From Haloarcula vallismortis ATCC 29715 (lineage in GTDB: Archaea > Halobacteriota > Halobacteria > Halobacteriales > Haloarculaceae): 64,000 nucleotides of DNA. Of the stretch, positions 1 to 7,846 are shown piece by piece (position 1 is the first letter of the stretch; the number at the start of each line of letters is the position of its first letter). The stretch lies in NCBI RefSeq assembly GCF_000337775.1, contig NZ_AOLQ01000067.1:48271-112270 (forward strand), given 5' to 3'. Position numbers and translations under genes: made by a program. The notes below the pieces were generated by a model. The model ran no database searches and was not told where the DNA came from. It saw only the letters and a program-made list of their open reading frames with translations.

Positions 1-350
1 CGGTCGGCGAGTACGCCGTACTGCTCCGTACCTGTGCCTTTCTGGACGACAGCGGTGACGCCGTGTTCCGTGGCGGCATCTGCTACATCATCGTGTTCAC
101 GGGCCGTAAACAGCAGGAACGGGATGTCGACGCCGGTGTCCCGGAGCGCGGCACACAGCTCCATCCCGTCGAGCCGGGGCATCTTGTAGTCACTGACGAC
201 GGCGTCGAAATCGCCGTCAGCTGCCAGGTCCAGTGCCGCTTCTGGGTCGTCCTCCGTTGTTATCTCGAACCCGTCTTCCTGTCCCAGAAACGTCCCGACG
301 ATCTCCAGAACGTCTACGTCTTCGTCTACCAGTAGCACCTCGATACTCAT
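1..350 (-). CDS. Response regulator receiver domain protein (3' part missing)
   Basis: A CheY-like receiver domain read from the ATG at 348-350 toward the left edge, where it is cut after about 116 residues. Visible hallmarks are the acidic cluster near D9-D13, the phospho-acceptor D54 in VVSDYKMPRLDG, T82 in FTAREH and K104 in VVQKG. The receiver lacks only its last helix in this window. In haloarchaea such N-terminal receivers are often followed by PAS and histidine-kinase domains, so the full protein may be a single-domain regulator or a hybrid kinase; the sequence does not decide. The gene is divergent from nothing close by; the next gene upstream is a small minus-strand protein 38 bp away. 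Confidence 0.85.
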   Translation of the reverse strand, partial: MSIEVLLVDEDVDVLEIVGTFLGQEDGFEITTEDDPEAALDLAADGDFDAVVSDYKMPRLDGMELCAALRDTGVDIPFLLFTAREHDDVADAATEHGVTAVVQKGTGTEQYGVLAD

Positions 351-388
351 CGGTTCTATGTCCGTGGTTCCCCGGTAAAAACTCTCGG

Positions 389-592
389 TCACCGCATCGC
401 GGCTAAGCCGACGACAACCTCCTTGTTGACGGTCATCCACGTCGACAGCTTGGCGACGCCGGAGAGTCCGCGCGGTGACACGGTGCACCGGTCCGGTTCA
501 CTGGTGTACTCAACCACGGTCATCGACAGCTCGTGCGGGGCTTGCGTTCGCTCGGTGGTTGCACTCCCTGCACCGTCCGGGTCGAGGCTCAT
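389..592 (-). CDS. Small haloarchaeal protein, DUF7511-like
   Basis: A 67-residue protein whose C-terminal two thirds (TVVEYTSEPDRCTVSP, then a STWMTV block ending in LAAMR) resembles the short haloarchaeal family I recall as DUF7511. No function is known to me. The first 23 residues are a Ser/Thr/Ala-rich lead that could be non-conserved; an internal Met at residue 24 is an alternative start. There is no signal peptide, membrane segment or metal site. A weak AT-rich element (GTAAAAC, near 618-625) lies upstream. The family name is from memory and not verified. Confidence 0.6.
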   Translation of the reverse strand: MSLDPDGAGSATTERTQAPHELSMTVVEYTSEPDRCTVSPRGLSGVAKLSTWMTVNKEVVVGLAAMR

Positions 593-660
593 CGGTGGCA
601 GATGCTTCTTGGTGACCGTGTAAAACGGCTGCTAAGAGGTCTCTATACCGCTCCGGAGAG

Positions 661-831
661 CTATGCCGCCTGCCCGGTGTCGACTTCGCCGTTGATGCGG
701 ACGAACCCGTAGTCACACTCCGGGCAGTGCCACTTGACCTTGGTCCCCAGATGCATCGTCGTGCTCGCGACCTTCCAGAAATCGCGGTACTCTTCGCATT
801 CAGGACAGTAGTGTTCGAGTTCGAGGCTCAT
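661..831 (-). CDS. Small CPxC zinc-ribbon protein
   Basis: A 56-residue protein starting at the ATG at 829-831. Four cysteines form two knuckles, CPEC at residues 9-12 and CPEC at 36-39, typical of a zinc ribbon of the type common in haloarchaea. The spacing of about 24 residues between knuckles and the TKVKWHCPECDYGFVR strand fit a rubredoxin-like/zinc-ribbon fold that may bind nucleic acid or protein. A longer upstream frame exists but its extra N-terminus is Arg/Pro-rich and overlaps the msrA start region, so the short form is preferred. Specific function unknown. Confidence 0.75.
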   Translation of the reverse strand: MSLELEHYCPECEEYRDFWKVASTTMHLGTKVKWHCPECDYGFVRINGEVDTGQAA

Positions 832-923
832 ACCGAGTTGTTTCCGTGGGGGTACAGTTGAATTTCCCGGTTCCACGCGGGGGCGTCGAAGGGGGCAAAC
901 CGCTCGAACCCCTGTATCCCAGT

Positions 924-1592
924 ATGACTCAGAGTGCGTATGAGCCGACTCATCCAACAGCACTGGCTGTCGATGCCGAGGCACCGCCACCGTCGGAGAC
1001 AGTAACGGCGACGTTCGGCATGGGCTGTTTCTGGGGCCCGGACGCCCGATTCGGCGCGATGCCGGGTGTGGTCAGGACGCGAGTCGGCTACGCTGGCGGC
1101 ACTGAACCAGACCCCAGTTACTACTCGCTGGGCGACCACACCGAGGTCGTACAGGTCGAGTACGACCCGGACGTGGTGAGTTACACAGACCTGCTTGACG
1201 TGTTCTGGGCGAACCACACGCCGTTTTCTACCCCACGGAAACGGCAGTACCGCGGCGTGGTCTTGGCACACAGCGACCGACAGCGCGAGACCGCAGAACG
1301 GACGCGCGAAGCGCTGGAAGCACGGACGGGGACGGCTGTCGAGACGACAATCGAAACCCTCGACCGGTTCTATCTGGCGGAGGACTATCATCAAAAATAC
1401 GAGCTCCGGTCGACGCCGGTGGTCGCCGACGAACTCGAAGATATTTACGGCGATGCCTTCGTCGATTCGACGGTCGCCGCCCGGCTCAACGGCTTTGTTG
1501 CTGGCCACGGCGAGGACGACGAACGCGAAGCGCTGTTTGCCAAACTGGATATCCCACCGGCCGCGCTCTCCGAGGTCCGCCGTCGGCTCTGA
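924..1592 (+). CDS. msrA: Peptide-methionine (S)-S-oxide reductase MsrA
   Basis: Reduces the S-epimer of methionine sulfoxide in free Met and oxidised proteins, with electrons usually from thioredoxin. The 222-residue product has the catalytic GCFWG motif at residues 34-38 (nucleophile C35), followed by the family blocks VGYAGG, HTEVVQVEYDP and YHQKYEL. The start at 924 is chosen because the 26 codons before it are Pro/Gly-rich and unlike MsrA. No obvious resolving-cysteine pair is seen at the C-terminus, where the protein ends in an acidic helix. No msrB lies in the window. Transcribed ahead of the adenosyltransferase gene with an 87-bp gap, so co-transcription is possible but unproven. Confidence 0.93.
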   Translation: MTQSAYEPTHPTALAVDAEAPPPSETVTATFGMGCFWGPDARFGAMPGVVRTRVGYAGGTEPDPSYYSLGDHTEVVQVEYDPDVVSYTDLLDVFWANHTPFSTPRKRQYRGVVLAHSDRQRETAERTREALEARTGTAVETTIETLDRFYLAEDYHQKYELRSTPVVADELEDIYGDAFVDSTVAARLNGFVAGHGEDDEREALFAKLDIPPAALSEVRRRL

Positions 1593-1679
1593 GCGCGGTG
1601 CTAGCGGTCCCTGCCACGGCTGTCCGCTCCCCAACGATTCGCCCACGGCTATAAGACGCTGGCAGTGCCAGATTCAGCT

Positions 1680-2216
1680 ATGACTATCTATACCGGTCGC
1701 GGCGACCAGGGCCAGACGGATCTCCGGAACATGGAACGGGTATCGAAGGACAGCCGCCGTATCGAGGCGTACGGCACCGTCGACGAGGTGAACGCGCTGG
1801 TCGGCGTCGTCAGGCCGACCGGCCACGACGACATCGATGAAAAGCTCCGCGTCGTCCAGAACCACCTCCACATCGTGCAGGCCGATTTCGCCAACCCCAG
1901 CCCAGAGGAGGACGACCCGCGGATACAGGAGTCCCACGTCGAAACGCTCGAAGACCTCATCGACGAGGCTGACGACGAACTGGACCCGCTCGAATCGTTC
2001 ATCCTTCCCTCGGGGTCAGAGCCGGGGGCAAAACTCCACCACGCCCGCGCGGTCTGTCGCCGCGCCGAGCGCCGCTGTGTCTCTTTCGCCGCCGAGGAGG
2101 CCGGCGTCAACGAGACAGCTATCATCTACCTGAACCGGCTCTCTGACGCGCTGTTCACGCTCGCCCGACTCGTCAACAAGCGCGAGGGCATCCGAGAGGA
2201 GAACCCCGAGTACTGA
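1680..2216 (+). CDS. pduO: PduO-type cob(I)alamin adenosyltransferase
   Basis: Transfers the adenosyl group of ATP to Co(I) corrinoid, making adenosylcobalamin or its precursors. The 178-residue protein has the ATP-binding N-terminus TIYTGRGDQGQTDL (residues 2-15), the conserved RIEAYGTVDEVNALVG segment and the C-terminal RAERRCVSF and YLNRLSDALFTLAR helices that form the trimer active site. The start at 1680 fits the usual MxIYTxxGD beginning. Adenosylcobalamin is used in haloarchaea by B12-dependent ribonucleotide reductase and methylmalonyl-CoA mutase; neither is in the window. No cobalamin riboswitch is visible upstream. Confidence 0.92.
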   Translation: MTIYTGRGDQGQTDLRNMERVSKDSRRIEAYGTVDEVNALVGVVRPTGHDDIDEKLRVVQNHLHIVQADFANPSPEEDDPRIQESHVETLEDLIDEADDELDPLESFILPSGSEPGAKLHHARAVCRRAERRCVSFAAEEAGVNETAIIYLNRLSDALFTLARLVNKREGIREENPEY

Positions 2217-2320
2217 CGACCGCACCACGTTTTCTTCCACAGGCAGTCGTCAGCGACGCAACGTCAACGCCAGCGCCGGCGGTTCGCAATAGCAAAGTGA
2301 CCGGCCCGGAAGGGTGAGGT

Positions 2321-3295
2321 ATGAAAGCGACCGCGAAGGCACATCCGATTCAGGGGCTGGTCAAGTACCACGGGATGCGCGACGAGGAACTGCGACTGCC
2401 GTACCACGACAGCATCTCCGTCTGTACCGCGCCGAGCCACTCGAAGACGACGGCCGCCTTCGAACCGGACCGTGAGGAGGACGTGTACGTCATCGACGGC
2501 GAGGAAGTCACCGGCCGCGGGGCCGAGCGCATCGACGCCGTCGTCGACCACGTCCGCGACCTCGCGGGCATCGACCACGGCGTCCGCTTCGAGTCGGCGA
2601 ACAACTTCCCGACGAACATCGGCTTTGGCTCCTCCTCGTCGGGCTTTGCCGCCGCGGCGATGGCCCTCGTCGAGGCTGCAGGCCTAGACATGACCCGACC
2701 CGAGATCTCGACTGTCGCGCGCCGCGGCTCCTCCTCGGCCGCCCGTGCCGTGACGGGTGCGTTCTCCCACCTGCGGACCGGCATGAACGACAAAGACTGC
2801 CGGAGCGAGCGCATCGAGACGGACCTCGAAGACGACCTGCGCATCGTCGCCGGTATGGTCCCATCCTACAAGGAAACCGAGGAAGCCCACAAGGAGGCCG
2901 CCGAGAGCCACATGTTCGAGTCGCGCATGGCCCATATCCACGGCCAGATCTCGGACATGCGCGACGCACTGTACGAGGCTGATTTCGACGCCGTCTTCGA
3001 CCTCGCGGAAAAGGATTCGCTCTCGCTGGCCGCCGCGACGATGACTGGGCCGGCCGGTTGGGTGTACTGGCAGCCCCGCACCATCGAGATATTCAACGCC
3101 GTCCGGGAGCTCCGCAACAGCGAGGACGTACCGGTGTACTTCTCCGTCGACACCGGCGCGAGCGTCTACATTAACACGACCGAGGCGTACGTCGACCGCG
3201 TCGAGGAGACGGTCGCCGACTGCGGCGTCGACACTCGCGTCTGGGATGTCGGCGGCCCCGCACAGGTTCTCAGCGAAGACAAAGCGCTGTTCTGA
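2321..3295 (+). CDS. mvaD: Phosphomevalonate/diphosphomevalonate decarboxylase (GHMP family)
   Basis: A 324-residue member of the mevalonate-(di)phosphate decarboxylase family, which makes isopentenyl (di)phosphate for archaeal lipids and carotenoids. Evidence is the GHMP phosphate-binding block NIGFGSSSSGFAAAA (about residues 98-112), the N-terminal KAHPIQGLVKYHG segment that in this family holds the active-site Lys, and the Ser-rich RGSSSAARAVTGAFSHL block. In Haloferax volcanii the homologue was shown to use mevalonate 5-phosphate, working with isopentenyl phosphate kinase; by analogy this one probably makes isopentenyl phosphate, but that is inference. It is a monocistronic plus-strand gene ending one base before the convergent histidine kinase gene. 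Confidence 0.88.
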   Translation: MKATAKAHPIQGLVKYHGMRDEELRLPYHDSISVCTAPSHSKTTAAFEPDREEDVYVIDGEEVTGRGAERIDAVVDHVRDLAGIDHGVRFESANNFPTNIGFGSSSSGFAAAAMALVEAAGLDMTRPEISTVARRGSSSAARAVTGAFSHLRTGMNDKDCRSERIETDLEDDLRIVAGMVPSYKETEEAHKEAAESHMFESRMAHIHGQISDMRDALYEADFDAVFDLAEKDSLSLAAATMTGPAGWVYWQPRTIEIFNAVRELRNSEDVPVYFSVDTGASVYINTTEAYVDRVEETVADCGVDTRVWDVGGPAQVLSEDKALF

Positions 3296-3296
3296 G

Positions 3297-4517
3297 TCAG
3301 CCGACTGGCCGCCGGAGGCGAATCTCTACTTCGGTCCCGCCGAACCGGCTCTCAGACACCGAAACCGACCCGTCTGACTCGCGGACGATCCACTGAGTGA
3401 GCCACAGCCCAGTGCCCGTGCTGTGAGCAAGTGGCGTCTCCGTGCCAGTTGTCAGAACCGACTGCTCCGTCTCAGGGAGCCCCGGGCCGTTATCGGCCAC
3501 CCGAAGGACAACCCGGTCGCTTCGGTCTGCTGGCTCGGCTACCACATCGATGCGAGGTGGTGTGGCGTCATTGTGCTCCACTGCGTTGTCGAGGACATTA
3601 TCGAGCGCGTAGGGGAAGAGTTCGTGACCGACGACGCGGCCATCTACTTGTACGTCCTGCCGGAGTTCGATGGCCGCGTGCTCCGCTCGTAGGCGGCCGA
3701 CCCGGTCGGAGAGAACTGCACGCGGGTCGAAGGTGGTCTGTTCTGTCTCGTCGCTGTTCTGTAGTTGCTCGATCTGCTGTGCAGCCTCGCTCAGGCTACG
3801 GATGTCCTCGATACGGTCCGCAATGATGTCGATATGCTCACTCTCTTGTTCGTCGCTGAGCAGATCCAGATGTCCGCGGATGACGGTCACGTCGTTGCGG
3901 ATGTTATGCCGGAACAGACGGTTAAGTACTGTAAGCCGCTGCTCGCGTTGTTTCTGCTCCGAGATGTCGTGAACGAACAGCGATGCACCGTCCGTGCTGT
4001 CGCCGGTGAGTGGCGCACCCCACAGCCGCACGTCAAGTGATGACCCATTGGCGTGGCGGTGACAGGACTCAACGCCGGTGAGCGATTCACCGTCGACAAG
4101 TGACGACAGCAGCCTGTCGAGCGCCTCCGGTGATTCGGCCAGCGTGTCGGCATACGAGCGGCCGGTTACCTGACTCTCGTCCCAGCCAAACAGCCGCTTG
4201 GCACCGTCGTTCCAGAACTGAATCGACCTGTCAGCGTCCAGTACGACCACTGCGGCAGGTATTGACTGGACCATAGCTGAGAAGCGCTCCGTTAGCGACC
4301 CGACCGAATTCGCCAGTATTTCGACCTCCGTCTCGCGGTCGAGCCGAGCATCTAGCAGCGCCAGCAGCTCAGACAACAACGTTCGGGAGAGTGCCTCTCG
4401 CTCACGGACGGCGCTGTTCTGATATACGTTCAACAGCGCTTCGCGCGTCTCCGTCTGTCCCTCTTCAGCTAGCGACTGGAACAGCTCTCCAACGAGTAAC
4501 TCGGCGCCGTCGTCCAT
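3297..4517 (-). CDS. PAS-domain sensor histidine kinase (soluble)
   Basis: A 406-residue cytoplasmic sensor kinase. An N-terminal helical region (1-75) precedes a PAS domain (about 83-190, with FWNDGAKRLFGW), a dimerisation/H-box helix with FRHNIRNDV (phospho-acceptor H204) and a C-terminal ATPase domain with the N-box DNVLDNAVEH, the G1 box VADNGPGLPE and the G2 box STGTGLWL. No transmembrane segment is predicted by eye, so the signal is probably intracellular. The FRHNIRND form of the H-box is typical of haloarchaeal kinases. A palindrome resembling a DtxR box sits directly before the start codon, suggesting metal-dependent control. No partner response regulator is adjacent. Confidence 0.92.
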   Translation of the reverse strand: MDDGAELLVGELFQSLAEEGQTETREALLNVYQNSAVREREALSRTLLSELLALLDARLDRETEVEILANSVGSLTERFSAMVQSIPAAVVVLDADRSIQFWNDGAKRLFGWDESQVTGRSYADTLAESPEALDRLLSSLVDGESLTGVESCHRHANGSSLDVRLWGAPLTGDSTDGASLFVHDISEQKQREQRLTVLNRLFRHNIRNDVTVIRGHLDLLSDEQESEHIDIIADRIEDIRSLSEAAQQIEQLQNSDETEQTTFDPRAVLSDRVGRLRAEHAAIELRQDVQVDGRVVGHELFPYALDNVLDNAVEHNDATPPRIDVVAEPADRSDRVVLRVADNGPGLPETEQSVLTTGTETPLAHSTGTGLWLTQWIVRESDGSVSVSESRFGGTEVEIRLRRPVG

Positions 4518-4518
4518 T

Positions 4519-4532
4519 TTAGGCTAGCCTAA
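4519..4532 (-). promoter_or_regulatory. Perfect palindrome TTAGGCTAGCCTAA, DtxR/IdeR-like operator
   Basis: A perfect 14-bp palindrome two bases upstream of the histidine kinase ATG and overlapping the expected start of a leaderless transcript; a TATA-like ATTTATATT lies further up at about 4548-4556. Read as TTAGGCTAGCCTAACC it matches 15 of the first 16 positions of the bacterial DtxR/IdeR consensus TTAGGTTAGSCTAACCTAA. Haloarchaea use DtxR-family iron/manganese regulators (Idr1, Idr2, SirR), so metal-dependent repression of the kinase is likely but inferred. Confidence 0.6.
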
Positions 4533-4625
4533 CCGGGGAGATACATGAATATAAATGGTGCGATGGGAGCCACCTCGCGGCTCTCTGGAGATAGGTCTTT
4601 CAGCGTCTAGTCCCAACCAGACGGC

Positions 4626-5771
4626 ATGCGCGTCGCCGTTCTCGGAGCCGGATACGCCGGGCTCACGCTCGCCAGAAAGCTCCACCAGACACTTCCCGAG
4701 ACCGTCTCGCTGGTCGTCGTCGACGAACAGGCTGAACATCTCGTTCAGCACGAACTCCACCGGGTCGTCCGGCAGCCGTCGCTGGCCGACGAGATTACCG
4801 TCGACCTCGACGCCGTTCTCGACTGCGAAATCCGACAAGCGACGGTCACGGATGTCGACCCGGATGCCGGTGTTGCGACGCTGGACGGGTCGGAGACGCT
4901 GTCCTACGACGTGGGTGCGGTGTGTCTCGGCGCGCAGACGGCCTTTTATGACCTACCGGGCGTGCGCGAGCACGCGACGCCGCTGAAGCGCCTCGACGAC
5001 GCCCACGAGATCCGCGAGCGGTTCCACGACCTCAGTGACGGCGACCGCGTGGTCGTCGGCGGCGCGGGCCTGTCGGGCGTACAGGTGGCCGGCGAACTGG
5101 CCGAGATGCGCGATGATAGTGATATCGAGGTCCTGCTGCTCGAACAGGAGGACGCCGTCGCGCCGTCGTTCCCGGCGTCGTTCCAGTCGGCCGTCCACGA
5201 CGCGCTGGTCGACGCCGGTGTGACAGTCAGGACCGGAACGGGTGTAGCCGGCGCGGACGCCGACCTCATTACGCTTGAGGATGGGTCGGAACTGGCGACG
5301 GACCAGTTCGTCTGGACCGGCGGTATCGAGGGGTCGCCGGCGCTTGACGCCGACCGGCCCGTCGTCCGGGCGGACCTCCGACTCGGCGAGTCGACGTTCG
5401 CCGTCGGCGACGCCGCCCGGGTCGTCGACAGCGACGGCGAGGCTGTGCCGGCGAGCGCGGCGGCGGCCATCCGCGAGGCTCGCGTCGCCGCGGACAACAT
5501 CGGGACGCTGGTCGGGCGGCAACAGGGCAGTTCTGTCGAGTTCCAGCCCCGACTGACCCAGTACCAGTTCAACGTGCCCGGCTGGCTCGTCTCGGTCGGC
5601 GACGACGCCGTGGCGAAGGTCGGCCCCTCTGTCCTCACCGGCCGGGCCGCGCTGGCGCTCAAGACCACCGTCGGCGCGGGCTATCTTGGAACGGTCGGTG
5701 CCGTCCAGAACGCGGTCGACCTCGTGAGCGAAGAACTGAACCTCGATACAGGGGAGACAGAGCCCGAATAG
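4626..5771 (+). CDS. Type II NADH dehydrogenase-like FAD oxidoreductase
   Basis: A 381-residue two-dinucleotide-fold flavoprotein. The FAD-binding fingerprint VLGAGYAGLTLA is at residues 4-15, the NAD(P)-binding fingerprint VVVGGAGLSGVQVAGEL lies around 140-156, and the second FAD motif TFAVGDAARV around 258-267. The EHLVQHELHRVV segment after the first strand is typical of NDH-2, which oxidises NADH and reduces quinone without pumping ions. There is no transmembrane helix, but NDH-2 enzymes bind the membrane through a C-terminal amphipathic region; here GRAALALKTTVGAGYLGTVG could serve. Sulfide:quinone reductase is a less likely alternative because its conserved cysteines are absent. Confidence 0.85.
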   Translation: MRVAVLGAGYAGLTLARKLHQTLPETVSLVVVDEQAEHLVQHELHRVVRQPSLADEITVDLDAVLDCEIRQATVTDVDPDAGVATLDGSETLSYDVGAVCLGAQTAFYDLPGVREHATPLKRLDDAHEIRERFHDLSDGDRVVVGGAGLSGVQVAGELAEMRDDSDIEVLLLEQEDAVAPSFPASFQSAVHDALVDAGVTVRTGTGVAGADADLITLEDGSELATDQFVWTGGIEGSPALDADRPVVRADLRLGESTFAVGDAARVVDSDGEAVPASAAAAIREARVAADNIGTLVGRQQGSSVEFQPRLTQYQFNVPGWLVSVGDDAVAKVGPSVLTGRAALALKTTVGAGYLGTVGAVQNAVDLVSEELNLDTGETEPE

Positions 5772-5799
5772 AATACCGCGAAAACCGTAGTCCGGTGCG

Positions 5800-6774
5800 T
5801 CAGTCCTCGTCGTCCGCGGTCGCGTTTCCGAGGACGTCGTCGGGCTCGATCCAGATGACGAACTCGTCTTCGCCGTCGCGGTCGACGACGCCGTTGATGT
5901 ACTCGCCGTCGACCGGGGCGGTGTTCACTTCGGATTCGGCGACGGGGACGACCTGCCGGACCTCGTCGACGATCCAGCCCATCGCGCCCTGTTCCTCGAA
6001 CACACCCGCGTCGAAGACGACGATGAGGTTCTCCGTTCCGTCGCTGTCGATGTCCATCATCGCCTTGGGGTTGAGAATCGTCGTAATCTGGCCCCGAAGG
6101 TCGACGACGCCCTCGACGTAGTCCTCGGTGTTGGGGACGCGGGTGACCGTTTCGCGTTTGACGATTTCCTCGACGTAGTCGATGTCGAGACAGTAGTACT
6201 CGTCGCCGAGCGCGAATTCGAGGACCCGGACCAGTTCCTCTGTCTGGGTCGCGCCGTCGTCGATAGCCGCAGCACGAGCGCCACCCTCGGTCGTTGCGGT
6301 GTTGTCCGACGCCATCGCCTCCTCGATGAGTTCCTGATCCGGCAACTCGACGCCGGTCGGTCCCTGCATCGGGCTGGCCGACGCCGAAAGGTCATCCGTC
6401 GGCTGGTCGGCGACGCCGGCGTCGACGTTTTCACTGGTCATCTGTGCGGAGGTCTCTGCCGCTCGCTGTGCGGCGGCCATCGCGTCAGTGTCGTTCTGGG
6501 CAGTCGCTTTGCCGTCGGAGTCAGTGTCGCTGTCGCCGTCGTTGGTACCCTGTCCATCAGCCGCAGCCGCTTCGTCAGGCGCGTCGCCGCTGTCGGTGGC
6601 TGCTGACTCCGCAGGGGCTGTCTCCTCGGCCTCGCCCGCCCCGTCGGGCTGCTCACCGGACCCGTCTGCGGAGGCGTTGTCCGCCTCCTCGGTGTCGTCG
6701 GTAGTCTCTGCTTTGTTCCCCTCGCGCATCTGCCGGATGCGCTCTGCCCTGTCCATACGTTCGTCGTCACTCAT
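5800..6774 (-). CDS. CheW-domain protein with long acidic N-terminal extension
   Basis: A 324-residue protein with a C-terminal CheW domain (about 178-318: VLEFALGDEYYCLDIDYVEE, GVVDLRGQITTILNPK, GWIVDEVRQVV, YINGVVDRDGE). CheW couples receptors to the kinase CheA. The first ~170 residues are a low-complexity Asp/Glu/Ala/Thr tether, far longer than in a normal ~150-residue CheW, headed by a charged helix MDRAERIRQMREGNKAE (residues 7-23). Its start overlaps the end of the ParA gene in an ATGA arrangement (6771-6774), so the two are co-translated. No cheA, cheB, cheR or transducer gene is in the window. The tether plus ParA link suggests placing or clustering of chemotaxis arrays; that is inference. 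Confidence 0.88.
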   Translation of the reverse strand: MSDDERMDRAERIRQMREGNKAETTDDTEEADNASADGSGEQPDGAGEAEETAPAESAATDSGDAPDEAAAADGQGTNDGDSDTDSDGKATAQNDTDAMAAAQRAAETSAQMTSENVDAGVADQPTDDLSASASPMQGPTGVELPDQELIEEAMASDNTATTEGGARAAAIDDGATQTEELVRVLEFALGDEYYCLDIDYVEEIVKRETVTRVPNTEDYVEGVVDLRGQITTILNPKAMMDIDSDGTENLIVVFDAGVFEEQGAMGWIVDEVRQVVPVAESEVNTAPVDGEYINGVVDRDGEDEFVIWIEPDDVLGNATADDED

Positions 6775-7676
6775 GCTGGTACCTCTGTATCGGTAAAGCC
6801 GAACTGCTCGTCGAGTTCTGCGGCGATGTCCTCGAAGACAGCCGCCATGTCACACGATTCCTCGGTCGCAAAGATAGACTGGCCGGCGCTGAACGCGCGC
6901 TGGAGCGCCACCCGTTTGCGGACCTCCCAGACCGGACTGTCCGGGAACGCCATGTTGAACCACTCGAGCATCGTCTCGTCTTCGGACGTGGTCTCGACGC
7001 GGTTGGCGACGACGCCGAGCGTGTTGATCGACGCGTCGGTCTGGCGCTCCATCGCGGCCATCTGGTCCATCAGTAGTTCGATGGCCCGCTCTGAGGTCGC
7101 TTCAGTCAGCGCGGGGATGAGAACGTTCTGTGCGGCGTACATGCCGGTATCGGTCAGCTTCCCGTAGAACGGCGGGCAGTCGATGATAACGTAGTCGTAG
7201 TCGGTATCGAGCGTCGACAGCGCCCGGTCGAGCGTGTCGAGCGCGTGTGACCCCGTGACCATCTCCGGCGTGATGTTGATAGCGAACGAGGCCAGCGCGG
7301 CCTGGTCGATATCCCCGCCCCGGGTGTTGACCCGTGCGATGAGGTCGGCGATGGTCAGTTCGTGCTCGGCCTGAAGCATATCGATGCTGGAGGGGATCAC
7401 GTCCATCTCCTCGCCCTCACAGATTAGCTCACCCAGCGCCGATGGGTCGCCGGTCAGTGCGTCGAACAGCGTCGGCGGGTCGGCGTCGTACGCCTCGACG
7501 AGGCCGACGCCCTCCGTGGCGTTGCCCTGCGGGTCGAGGTCGATGAAGAGGACGTCCCGGCCGCGGTCGTTCAGTGCACCGGCTACGTTGATAGCAACTG
7601 TCGTCTTTCCGGTCCCGCCTTTCGCGTTGGTTACACAGAAGCGGGCTGGACCGGTTTCTGATTGCCGGTTCGTCAT
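6771..7676 (-). CDS. parA: ParA/MinD-family ATPase
   Basis: A 301-residue deviant Walker-A ATPase. The motif KGGTGKTT (residues 19-26, signature K19 and catalytic K24) is followed by the Walker A' segment VLFIDLDPQGNATEG and the Walker B segment YDYVIIDCPPFYGKL. Such proteins form ATP-dependent dimers on DNA or membranes and position DNA, divisomes or arrays. There is no ParB gene beside it and no C-terminal membrane-targeting helix as in MinD, so a ParC-like role in placing chemoreceptor or archaellum parts fits the overlap with the CheW-domain gene. A TATA-like element (CTATAAAAA, near 7706-7714) lies about 34 nt before the start. Confidence 0.92.
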   Translation of the reverse strand: MTNRQSETGPARFCVTNAKGGTGKTTVAINVAGALNDRGRDVLFIDLDPQGNATEGVGLVEAYDADPPTLFDALTGDPSALGELICEGEEMDVIPSSIDMLQAEHELTIADLIARVNTRGGDIDQAALASFAINITPEMVTGSHALDTLDRALSTLDTDYDYVIIDCPPFYGKLTDTGMYAAQNVLIPALTEATSERAIELLMDQMAAMERQTDASINTLGVVANRVETTSEDETMLEWFNMAFPDSPVWEVRKRVALQRAFSAGQSIFATEESCDMAAVFEDIAAELDEQFGFTDTEVPA

Positions 7677-7814
7677 CTAAGTATCCACAGGTCGACTCCG
7701 AGTCACTATAAAAATGTGGTCCCGATTATCAACGTCGCAACTGGGGGACGGAACGCGGGCGAGACGGAAACGCCCGCGAGCGTGTGCATGACGGCCGTCT
7801 GACGGTGTGCAAGA

Positions 7815-7821
7815 TTTATGA
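7815..7821 (+). promoter_or_regulatory. TATA box for the ArlD/E-domain gene
   Basis: TTTATGA centred 29 nt before the ATG at 7847, the spacing expected for a leaderless or near-leaderless haloarchaeal transcript. The divergent ParA promoter is about 105 bp to the left, so this short region controls both arms of the cluster. Confidence 0.5.
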
Positions 7822-7846
7822 TTGTGTAGATTGAAGGGTAAGTATC

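Noticed and set aside
828..1646. 272-codon minus-strand frame across msrA
   Set aside because: Antisense of a clear msrA gene with GCFWG and YHQKY motifs.
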